From NCBI GenBank assembly GCA_947379685.1, contig CANCOG010000370.1, positions 1-5,458 on the forward strand: DNA of 5,458 bases, given 5' to 3'. This DNA comes from Flavipsychrobacter stenotrophus (GTDB lineage Bacteria; Bacteroidota; Bacteroidia; Chitinophagales; Chitinophagaceae). Positions 1 to 5,188 of the stretch are shown here, piece by piece. Numbering within the stretch: the first letter of the stretch is position 1; each line of letters starts with the position of its first letter. The position numbers and the translations under genes were made by a program. The notes beneath the pieces were generated by a model, which worked only from the letters and a program-made list of their open reading frames with translations, did no database searches and was not told where the DNA came from.

Positions 1-75
1 ACTAGCAAACCATGATTCCTAATTCAATACAACGTCTGCAGCAAATTTTAGAACATTGATAACAATACCAGTGCA
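1..75. other. short 3' flank of the LamG gene, nothing recognised
   Basis: This A/T-rich stretch follows the stop codon of the LamG-domain gene. It has no stem with a T-run that would serve as an intrinsic terminator, and no coding frame that can be judged in so short a piece. It may be part of a longer intergenic region or the edge of another gene outside the window. Confidence 0.4.
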
Positions 76-1107
76 CTACTGTTTAATGAATTTACTTACC
101 TCGGTACCGTTAACAATTACAAAGTACATGCCTCTGTAAAATTGGGAGATATCAACATGGTATCCTCCACCGGCATTCAGAAGCGAACCTGAAGTAGTAA
201 AATACACTACCTGCCCAAAGAGATTTGTAATTGCAATTTGTGTGATGGATTGGGTGGAGATAATAGTTAAATCCGAAGCTGCCGGATTAGGGAGAATTGT
301 TATTTTATTAGGAAGATCGAGCGGTATTGTATTAATTGCCAGACTACTACAACTGTCATTAGAACGGTATAGGTCAGATATCTCACAAGGAGTTAGTATC
401 CTGTTCCAGATTCCAATATCATCTAATTTGCCATTAAAAAAGTAATAGGGAAATACCCCTGTAGTTCCGACACAAGTAGCCTGGTAACGCGCGCCAAGCC
501 TTATAGGGTTTGAATTTAACGGCCTTGAACAAAAACTGCTATTTACCAAATTGCCGTTTATATAAACGGTATAGGTATCGGTTTGATAGGTTTGACAAAT
601 ATGTACCCATGTATGCAAATTGAACGTATCAAATACACCTGTATCATTGTTCAGCACAACTCTGCTTTTATAGGAAGGGTCATTCCAGTTTAGTACCATT
701 TCATAACCTGAACAACATGCTACATTTGACAATGTTGAAAAAAATTCTTCACCTAAGACATAGGAACCACATACCCAGGTTATTATTGAATCGACATTAA
801 CCCATATTGAAACCGTCGAGGGCCCACTACTAATGGTACTCGATAAAAGTATATTGCTATTTACGCCATTAAAATAATAGGCGCTATTTGCATTGCCAAA
901 CCTGTCCGAAGTCAGGGAAGCCCCGGAATCTATCCCATTATAACCGTGTCCGCTGCTATCATTTGCATTCCCAGTAAATGGGTACCAGGCAACCAAACCG
1001 CTGGTTGGTACATAAATTGGCACAGCCTGCCCATTCGATGATTTAATTAATGACAGGATTAAGCCAAGTACCATAAAACAGGTTTTCACGTATGGGATTT
1101 TCATCAT
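76..1107 (-). CDS. secreted LamG-like (concanavalin A-fold) protein with T9SS C-terminal sorting domain
   Basis: Numbering is from the upstream in-frame ATG at 1149. I prefer the tandem ATG ATG at 1107/1104 (M15/M16), because a standard signal peptide follows directly: positive n-region (K17, K22), hydrophobic CFMVLGLILSLI, and a small-residue end at NGQA (39-42). From 1149 the signal would need an odd aromatic-rich leader. No Shine-Dalgarno precedes either start. Residues 50-262 look like a LamG/concanavalin A-like domain: GLVAWYPFTGNANDSSG (51-67), a YYFNG strand (91-95), WVHICQTYQTDTYTVYINGN (181-200) and LDDIGIWNRILTPCEISDLY (242-261). Residues 282-357 match a type A T9SS sorting domain, with ILPNPA (285-290), ITNLFGQVVY (307-316), YRGMYFVIV (338-346) and a terminal KFIKQ. 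The protein should cross the outer membrane by the type IX system and be released or surface-anchored. LamG folds often bind carbohydrate or protein, but the ligand is unknown and no catalytic domain is present. Eight cysteines in the mature part suggest disulfides. It is probably a separate transcription unit from the polyamine cluster. Confidence 0.88.
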   Translation of the reverse strand: MMKIPYVKTCFMVLGLILSLIKSSNGQAVPIYVPTSGLVAWYPFTGNANDSSGHGYNGIDSGASLTSDRFGNANSAYYFNGVNSNILLSSTISSGPSTVSIWVNVDSIITWVCGSYVLGEEFFSTLSNVACCSGYEMVLNWNDPSYKSRVVLNNDTGVFDTFNLHTWVHICQTYQTDTYTVYINGNLVNSSFCSRPLNSNPIRLGARYQATCVGTTGVFPYYFFNGKLDDIGIWNRILTPCEISDLYRSNDSCSSLAINTIPLDLPNKITILPNPAASDLTIISTQSITQIAITNLFGQVVYFTTSGSLLNAGGGYHVDISQFYRGMYFVIVNGTEVSKFIKQ

Positions 1108-1221
1108 CCAAAGATATGTTACATTTACAAACCAACTATAGTTGCTCATTAAAAGTCTGATGCGACTCTTCTAGATTTTCTCCTCCGCGATATTTGCATG
1201 AAAGTCAGCTACCAATATAAT

Positions 1222-1280
1222 CCCTCTGTGCCCTCTGCCTTAAAAATTCCACTCAAACGAACTTTACGATACTCTGCGTT
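1222..1280. repeat. direct repeat, copy A (pairs with 1408-1465)
   Basis: The copy reads CCCTCTGTGCCCTCTGCC, then a TTAAAAATTCC block, then GAACTTTACGATACTCTGCG. The same three blocks recur in the same order and orientation in copy B with point changes and small indels. The element resembles the CTTTGTGCCC spacer repeats elsewhere in the window but uses CTCTG in place of CTTTG. It probably belongs to a dispersed intergenic repeat family. Confidence 0.6.
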
Positions 1281-1297
1281 GCGCCTCACAACCTGGT

Positions 1298-1313
1298 CGA
1301 AGTATTTACTTCG
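1298..1313. repeat. hairpin 1 of a tandem pair
   Basis: This is a perfect inverted repeat, CGAAGT then loop ATTT then ACTTCG; the A and T at the loop ends can also pair, giving a 7-bp stem. It lies 11 bp from a second hairpin of the same design (1325-1342). There is no following T-run on either strand, so it is not a standard intrinsic terminator. Confidence 0.7.
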
Positions 1314-1324
1314 TCCCTCCATTC

Positions 1325-1342
1325 CGGAAGCATTTGCTTCCG
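1325..1342. repeat. hairpin 2 of a tandem pair
   Basis: This is a perfect inverted repeat, CGGAAGCA, TT, TGCTTCCG, with an 8-bp stem. The core GGAAGC-ATTT-GCTTCC matches the first hairpin's CGAAGT-ATTT-ACTTCG. The stem differences are paired: C-G becomes G-C at the base and T-A becomes C-G near the loop. The loop ATTT is unchanged. This pattern suggests selection for structure. Confidence 0.72.
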
Positions 1343-1407
1343 AAACCCAAGCTGCTGGCATAACACCAGAAACACCAATATCCAGCCCTCCAACAAAAAA
1401 GCCCAAC

Positions 1408-1465
1408 CCCTCTGAGCCCTCTACCCCTTTAAATCTTCCCAATAAGAACTTTGCGCTCCTCTGCG
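1408..1465. repeat. direct repeat, copy B (pairs with 1222-1280)
   Basis: The blocks CCCTCTGAGCCCTCTACC, TTTAAATCTTCC and GAACTTTGCGCTCCTCTGCG align with copy A in the same order. Copy A lies about 127 bp away on the other side of the tandem hairpins. Together the two copies and hairpins form a roughly 245-bp composite that could be a small non-autonomous mobile or REP-like element. No transposase or clear target-site duplication is visible. Confidence 0.6.
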
Positions 1466-1493
1466 CCCCCACTTTGCGCACTTTGCGTGAAAT
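1446..1493. repeat. CGCAAAG-type degenerate tandem repeat after the oxidoreductase gene
   Basis: Read on the minus strand, the stretch just beyond the oxidoreductase stop contains CACGCAAAGTGCGCAAAGTG, then GCGCAGAGGAGCGCAAAG: about four degenerate units of an 8-11-nt CGCAAAG(GNN) motif. It is the G-rich counterpart of the CACAAAGG units in the operon spacers, and overlaps the end of direct repeat copy B. This kind of motif is recurrent in Bacteroidota intergenic DNA as I recall it; its function is unknown. Confidence 0.6.
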
Positions 1494-1511
1494 GTCAACA
1501 AACGTGAAACC

Positions 1512-3149
1512 TCAGCCACCCATCACCTCCCTTGCCGCCCTTATCCCCTGGTAAAACGCCTCTTCGAAAATAGAAACGCCACTAAGGTCAGAGTGCGCAA
1601 AGAAAATAGTGTTGTCAATGGGCTCCACAGCGGCCCTTCGGTCAGCACCCCATATCATCCCCGGAGTAGGGGCAATCATACCGTGAGCCCATATCCAGAG
1701 ATCGGCCTGCTCAATGCATTCTGTGATACCATTGTGCGCATATTCCAGCTCTTCCACTATCTGCTCCAGCCATTGGGCATAGCTGGTATCCCGTGCCTTT
1801 GTCCGGGCTAACGTTGGGGCCTCGCTGCTGAGCGGCAGGTAAAAAGTGAGCACCTTTTTCAGGCTGTTATTAACATCCTGGTGGTTGGCATTGATATACC
1901 CCACTGATGGCTTACCATAGATCACATTGTCCCAGCATAGCGGCATGCCCCGTTTAACCGGCAAACTGTTTATGGTAATATTAGCGATCACCCACGGAGC
2001 ATAGCTAAACCGCTCCAGGCTAGCCAGTCGTTCCGGAGTAATAATATTGCGCAGCAAGTGTTTATTAACGAACTGCGGCGAGCAAACGATCACCTTTTTT
2101 GCAGCAACCGTATAGCTGGTTTTCTTGCCCACATCATACACACTGGCTTCAGCACCTGTTGCAGTTTGGGTGAGCTTAAACACAAGCTGCGACGACCGCA
2201 TATTGTCCCCTACTTGCGCCCTCAGCCTGCCCGACAAGAAGCCATTCCCTTCCGGCCAGGTTAGCACTGTTGATGCTTCTGCATTGGCACCCTTGCCCTT
2301 GCGGCAGGCAAAGTAATGTATCCCCGCCCAGGCCGATGTACTCTCCAGATTGCAACCATAATCATCCTTACAACAATATTCGAGATACCACAACAGGTAG
2401 GGCGAGGTAAAACCTTTTTCGGCGAGGTAGGTACTGAAAGTCATCTTATCCAGCTTCCTGTACTCATCATCTTCCGTAGTGTTATCGAGCGGAATGCAGA
2501 ATGCATCCTTACCATCCTTGCCCTTTGCTGCCTTAAAAGCAGCCACCAGCGCAAGAAATGCCTTGATCTGCTGCTTGTCTTGCTCTGGCACACCCGAGTT
2601 TGGAATTATTCCCTCCTGCCACATGCCATTGATGAACAGGCGCTCCTCCGGGTCGTGGCACATGTAGTAGTCGTTATAAATGGGCAAACCTAGTTGGTCA
2701 TAGCCGGTGACAACATTTTCCTCGGCCAGAAAATCTAGTAATTCCTTGTTACGAATATCCGGTATCGGTATGTAGTGCGCACCCCATGGGTAGGCCGAAA
2801 CCGCATTCCTTCCTGAATGAGCATTGCCACCAAAATGGTCAGCCATCTCCACCAGCAACACATTCGTTTGCCCGCTCTTTTGCAACCACCTCTTCGCCGA
2901 CAGGCCACTGATGCCGCCGCCAATAATGAGTACATCGGTGGTGACCTTGCTGGTTGGTGCAGGTATTGCATCAGGGTTACGAAGCAGGTGACCAGTCCCG
3001 GAATCAGGACCAACAATACCTCCCTTTATATGCGCCAATCTATTGCCTTCAGCTGTACACGCAGCATAGGTAGCAGCCAGCAGTACCGATGTACCGGTGA
3101 GCGCATACCGGATAAAATCCCTGCGGTTAAGAACGCCCTTAATGTGCAT
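1512..3149 (-). CDS. Tat-exported FAD-dependent amine-oxidase-like oxidoreductase
   Basis: A 545-residue flavoprotein. The N-terminus carries a twin-arginine signal, NRRDFIRYAL (8-17), followed by the hydrophobic stretch TGTSVLLAATYAAC (18-31), so it should be exported folded with its flavin. C31 follows YAAC, a poor lipobox (Tyr where Leu is usual), so lipidation is possible but unproven. The Rossmann FAD-binding motif is DVLIIGGGISGLSAKRWL (72-89), with E101 at the end of the second strand as the likely ribose-binding acid, then GGNAHSGRN (107-115). The C-terminal NTIFFAHSDLSGVSIFEEA (513-531) is the usual closing FAD motif of the amine oxidase/protoporphyrinogen oxidase superfamily. The natural substrate is not known; the adjacent aminopropyltransferase suggests an amine or polyamine-derived group. 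Its ATG lies inside the end of the synthase gene (11-bp overlap, different frame), which implies translational coupling and argues for this start. It is the last gene of the cluster. It could instead be a desaturase-like flavoenzyme, as superfamily motifs do not fix the reaction. Confidence 0.92.
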   Translation of the reverse strand: MHIKGVLNRRDFIRYALTGTSVLLAATYAACTAEGNRLAHIKGGIVGPDSGTGHLLRNPDAIPAPTSKVTTDVLIIGGGISGLSAKRWLQKSGQTNVLLVEMADHFGGNAHSGRNAVSAYPWGAHYIPIPDIRNKELLDFLAEENVVTGYDQLGLPIYNDYYMCHDPEERLFINGMWQEGIIPNSGVPEQDKQQIKAFLALVAAFKAAKGKDGKDAFCIPLDNTTEDDEYRKLDKMTFSTYLAEKGFTSPYLLWYLEYCCKDDYGCNLESTSAWAGIHYFACRKGKGANAEASTVLTWPEGNGFLSGRLRAQVGDNMRSSQLVFKLTQTATGAEASVYDVGKKTSYTVAAKKVIVCSPQFVNKHLLRNIITPERLASLERFSYAPWVIANITINSLPVKRGMPLCWDNVIYGKPSVGYINANHQDVNNSLKKVLTFYLPLSSEAPTLARTKARDTSYAQWLEQIVEELEYAHNGITECIEQADLWIWAHGMIAPTPGMIWGADRRAAVEPIDNTIFFAHSDLSGVSIFEEAFYQGIRAAREVMGG

Positions 3150-4686
3150 ATGGCCCCCAGTCGTTTTCGAAATAGTGTACCAGTACCTGGTTGTTGAGCT
3201 TGTTGATATCCGTAGGAACTTCGGCCATGTCCGGCGGAAAGTAGAGCATGTCTTTTATCGTACCACTGTTTACGTAGCGCAGCCCTGCCGGGAGTGCCCC
3301 TTCATTTTTCCAGCTATAGTTCTTAGTTGCCAGTATGTAGCCCCACTCCCCAAACGACGGCACGTAAGCATGGTAGGGAATGGTGAAAAATCCTGCCGCA
3401 GTAATGGTATGATCTACACACCAGAACGACCTCCGCCCAATATAAGGCGAGGTGGATTGCACAACCAATATGCCATTATCATCTAGCAGGCGGCGGAGTT
3501 CGTTATAAAAAGTAGCAGTGTACAGCTTACCGATCGAGTAGTTTGATGGGTCCGGAAAATCGGCAATAATGAGGTTGAACTTTGTGCTGTCATTGCGTAT
3601 CCATTGATAGGCATCGGTATTAATAACAGTCACCTTGGGATTTAAAAGCGAGCCCTTGTTGAGTTCAGTCAGCATCGGGTTCGTCTTAAACAACTGGGTC
3701 ATGCCGGGGTCCAGATCTACCAGTGTTACCGTTTTCAATTGCGGATATTTCAGTAACTCCCGAACTGCCAGCCCATCACCGCCACCAAGTACCAGCACCC
3801 TTGTTGCTTTTGGCAACGCCTGCATAGCAGGGTGCACCAACGCTTCATGATAACGGTATTCATCAGCCGAACTGAATTGCAGATTCCCATTCAGGAACAA
3901 TCGCAGTTCCCTGTTGTTTTTCGTGATCACCATCCGCTGGTACGGGGTGCTTTTACTGTAGATCACATTGTCCTGAAAGGTCATGCTCTCACTGTAATTC
4001 ATGATCTTATTGGAATACAGAAAACAGGCAGTGAATAGCAGCAGGCAAACGGATATCATAGCAGTATATCCCTTCCTGTAAGCAGCAGTTTCTTTAAACC
4101 GGTAGAGCAGAATAACAGCCACCACCATATTCAGAAATCCAAAGAACAACGAGGTACGTATCAGTCCCAGGTAGGGCACCAGCAGTAAAGGGAATATAAG
4201 CGATGCCAGCAACCCGCCCACATAATCAAACGTAAACACATCAGAAACCAGATCCTTGAAGGCGTAGTTGTTTTTAAGAATCCGCATCAGTACCGGTATC
4301 TCCAGCCCCACCAGCACACCGGTAATACTTACAAAGCCGTACAGCAACAGCCGGAACGAGGCTACATGTTCAAATGCAACAAACAGCACCGGTGCACTGC
4401 AACCACCCACAACACCCACCAGAACCTCTATGCGTATAAACCACCGCATAAGGTCGCCGTCAATGTACTTGGAAAGCCATGAGCCAACGCCCATGGAAAA
4501 AAGGTAGACACCAATAATGGTGGAGAACTGCATGATGGAATCGCCCAGCAGGTAGCTGGCAAGCGTTCCGGCAATAAGCTCATAAATGAGTCCGCAGGTA
4601 GCTATTACAAACACCGACAGCAGCAATAAAATGTGCATCCTGCTTTCCTTCCTTCCTCCGTTGCTTTTTCTGTCGGTTTGTTCCAT
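3139..4686 (-). CDS. speE: membrane-fused polyamine aminopropyltransferase (spermidine synthase)
   Basis: A 515-residue two-part protein. Residues 17-224 hold about seven hydrophobic helices (near 17-40, 50-71, 84-106, 112-134, 154-171, 176-196, 207-224). Residues 240-460 are a complete spermidine synthase fold: YQRMVITK (249-256), LFLNGNLQFSSADEYRYHEA (263-282) with Q270, D275 and Y279-H280-E281, the nucleotide loop VLVLGGGDG (297-305), VDLDPGM (323-329), TDAYQW (357-362), and the catalytic loop IADFPDP (374-380) with D376 and D379, followed by LYTATFY (388-394). The family transfers an aminopropyl group from decarboxylated S-adenosylmethionine to an amine such as putrescine. All expected residues are present, with Asn at 266 where SpeE-type enzymes usually have Asp. 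Soluble SpeE is about 280-300 residues, so the symbol applies to the catalytic half only. The start is uncertain: the ATG at 4686 sits 10 bp after a hairpin and has no Shine-Dalgarno, whereas M17 at 4638 has a purine-rich site. The gene overlaps the downstream flavoprotein by 11 bp. Confidence 0.93.
   Translation of the reverse strand: MEQTDRKSNGGRKESRMHILLLLSVFVIATCGLIYELIAGTLASYLLGDSIMQFSTIIGVYLFSMGVGSWLSKYIDGDLMRWFIRIEVLVGVVGGCSAPVLFVAFEHVASFRLLLYGFVSITGVLVGLEIPVLMRILKNNYAFKDLVSDVFTFDYVGGLLASLIFPLLLVPYLGLIRTSLFFGFLNMVVAVILLYRFKETAAYRKGYTAMISVCLLLFTACFLYSNKIMNYSESMTFQDNVIYSKSTPYQRMVITKNNRELRLFLNGNLQFSSADEYRYHEALVHPAMQALPKATRVLVLGGGDGLAVRELLKYPQLKTVTLVDLDPGMTQLFKTNPMLTELNKGSLLNPKVTVINTDAYQWIRNDSTKFNLIIADFPDPSNYSIGKLYTATFYNELRRLLDDNGILVVQSTSPYIGRRSFWCVDHTITAAGFFTIPYHAYVPSFGEWGYILATKNYSWKNEGALPAGLRYVNSGTIKDMLYFPPDMAEVPTDINKLNNQVLVHYFENDWGPYAH
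4646..4659 (-). promoter_or_regulatory. Shine-Dalgarno-like tract before the alternative synthase start at 4638
   Basis: On the minus strand GGAGGAAGGAAGGA ends 7 nt before an in-frame ATG (4638-4636, residue M17), after which the first membrane helix begins almost at once. Such a strong site is uncommon in Bacteroidota. It could mark the true start, giving a 499-residue protein beginning MHILLLLSVF. It could also simply encode GGRKE in the longer form. Confidence 0.45.
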
Positions 4687-4696
4687 TTTTTACTGC

Positions 4697-4714
4697 GCTT
4701 TTTACTTAAAAAGC
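4697..4714. promoter_or_regulatory. hairpin just upstream of the synthase start
   Basis: A perfect 7-bp inverted repeat, GCTTTTT then ACTT then AAAAAGC, ends 10 bp before the ATG at 4686. In the mRNA it would lie in the ribosome-loading region of that ATG but leave the downstream start at 4638 free. The stem is A/U-rich and modest in strength. It is part of a leader module that is partly repeated upstream of the small membrane-protein gene (see 4697-4746). Confidence 0.55.
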
Positions 4715-4746
4715 ACGTTCGTGTTAACTGTTTCTTTGTGCCCTTA
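4697..4746 (-). repeat. duplicated leader module, copy 1 (before the synthase gene)
   Basis: In mRNA sense this reads TAAGGGCACAAAG, AAACAGTTAACACG, then a TGCTTTTTAAG block that forms the hairpin. The same blocks in the same order lie before the 56-residue protein gene (5051-5089): TAAGGGGCACGAAG, TTCAGTTAACGCAAA, TGCTTAAAGC. The shared core is CAGTTAAC followed by TGCTT. Each copy ends shortly before a start codon, so either a regulatory leader was duplicated or a repeat element inserted twice. Confidence 0.6.
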
Positions 4747-4770
4747 ATTTACCCACCTCAGGTTGAGAGC

Positions 4771-4811
4771 TACTGCCCTTTGTGAATAGCTTAGTGTCCT
4801 TTGTGTTAAGG
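4771..4811 (-). repeat. CACAAAGG repeat array after the small membrane-protein gene
   Basis: In minus-strand sense it reads CCTTAACACAAAGGACAC, then TTCACAAAGGGCAGT: two clear units of an AACACAAAGGRCA motif. A third unit occurs in the leader module nearer the synthase gene. It corresponds in position to the array at 5114-5153 in the other operon spacer. Confidence 0.65.
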
Positions 4812-4849
4812 TGTCAATACACCAAATTACACCGCTATTAGTGTTGTTT

Positions 4850-5020
4850 CTATTTATGATAGTACGTCCCATGCCCGCCCATTCGCTGGTTTTTGTCCTT
4901 TTTATGATTGTTGTCATCACCATAGTAACTGATGCCACGGGTGCCTGTCCAGGTATATATACCCAGTATGCCGAGAACATAAATAATATAAACCCTGAGG
5001 TTTCTTAGTTGCTGTAACAT
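4850..5020 (-). CDS. small single-helix membrane protein, His/Gly-rich tail
   Basis: A 56-residue protein starting MLQQLRNLRVYIIYVLGILG. Two arginines precede one hydrophobic helix (about residues 10-24), followed by a polar tail rich in Asp, Asn, His, Lys and Gly that ends in GGHGTYYHK. Positive charge before the helix predicts N-terminus in, tail out. I chose the ATG at 5020 because AAGAGA lies 6 nt upstream and the helix follows at once; the only longer in-frame option is a TTG at 5050, which adds ten non-hydrophobic residues. The gene sits between the DUF4178-like gene and the synthase on the same strand. I have an impression, not verified, of similar short proteins ending in GxYYHK beside membrane-fused spermidine synthases in Bacteroidota. 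No domain is recognised. A small partner of the membrane enzyme is plausible. The flanking spacers are diverged copies of each other, so the gene may have been carried with them. Confidence 0.7.
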   Translation of the reverse strand: MLQQLRNLRVYIIYVLGILGIYTWTGTRGISYYGDDNNHKKDKNQRMGGHGTYYHK

Positions 5021-5050
5021 GTTTTGTCTCTTAATTAAATAAACAGGCAA

Positions 5051-5089
5051 GCTTTAAGCATTTGCGTTAACTGAACTTCGTGCCCCTTA
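5051..5089 (-). repeat. duplicated leader module, copy 2 (before the 56-residue protein gene)
   Basis: In mRNA sense this reads TAAGGGGCACGAAG, TTCAGTTAACGCAAA, TGCTTAAAGC, matching copy 1 (4697-4746) block for block with small indels. It ends about 30 nt before the ATG at 5020. The stem of copy 1 is reduced here to a short GCTT/AAGC palindrome, so the hairpin itself is not well conserved while the CAGTTAAC core is. Confidence 0.58.
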
Positions 5090-5113
5090 TCCTCCCTGCA
5101 TAACATTAAATAT

Positions 5114-5153
5114 AGTGCCCTTCGTTATTTCCTTTGTGCCCTTTGTGGTTAGT
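5114..5153 (-). repeat. CACAAAGG repeat array after the DUF4178-like gene
   Basis: In minus-strand sense it reads TAACCACAAAGGGCACAAAG directly followed by GAAATAACGAAGGGCACT: three units of a CACAAAGGG/CGAAGGGCAC motif about 10-16 nt apart. It starts 36 bp after the stop codon at 5189. It is the best-preserved copy in the window of this intergenic repeat type. Confidence 0.68.
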
Positions 5154-5188
5154 TACGCGAGCATAAATTTACTTAGTTGTTAGTATCG

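Larger units (their letters stand above)
1150..1511. other. gene-free gap holding a composite repeat/hairpin element
   Basis: This gap separates the FAD-oxidoreductase gene from the LamG gene. It contains two diverged ~60-bp direct repeats bracketing two tandem hairpins, plus CGCAAAG-type repeats next to the oxidoreductase stop codon; these are listed separately. Reading frames stay open across it on both strands, but the peptides have no signal, domain or sensible composition and follow the repeat structure, so I regard it as non-coding. On the minus strand a GGGCTTTTTTG run (about 1393-1403) could contribute to transcription ending, but I see no stem in front of it. Confidence 0.6.

Noticed and set aside
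1109..1137. Bacteroidota-type promoter (TTG, 16 bp, TATCTTTG) on the minus strand just before the LamG start
   Set aside because: The -7-like motif fits TAnnTTTG, but spacing to the upstream TTG is short and transcription would begin at or inside the start codon. Chance match cannot be excluded.
1390..1410. intrinsic terminator for the polyamine operon
   Set aside because: The minus-strand GGGCTTTTTTG run has no stable stem immediately before it, and the nearby perfect hairpins lie further downstream without T-runs.
1209..1481. 90-codon minus-strand open frame in the same gap
   Set aside because: It has the same repeat-derived content (two copies of the degenerate repeat and both hairpins), no convincing start context and no recognisable domain.
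1198..1554. 118-codon plus-strand open frame in the gap upstream of the LamG gene
   Set aside because: Its translation follows the direct repeats and hairpins, has no signal or domain, and its 3' end runs antisense into the oxidoreductase gene. It looks like an open frame in repeat DNA.
4697..4714. terminator between the small gene and the synthase gene
   Set aside because: The stem is A/T-rich, no T-run follows outside the stem on the coding strand, and it lies next to a start codon; a leader structure is more likely.
4744..4980. 78-codon minus-strand frame overlapping the 56-residue gene
   Set aside because: It lies out of frame over the small membrane-protein gene and runs on into the spacer repeats; the 56-residue frame has the better start, helix and composition.
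5114..5153. CRISPR-like or attachment-site repeat
   Set aside because: Units are only about 10-16 nt, degenerate and lack unique spacers; they match the widespread CACAAAGG intergenic repeat type instead.
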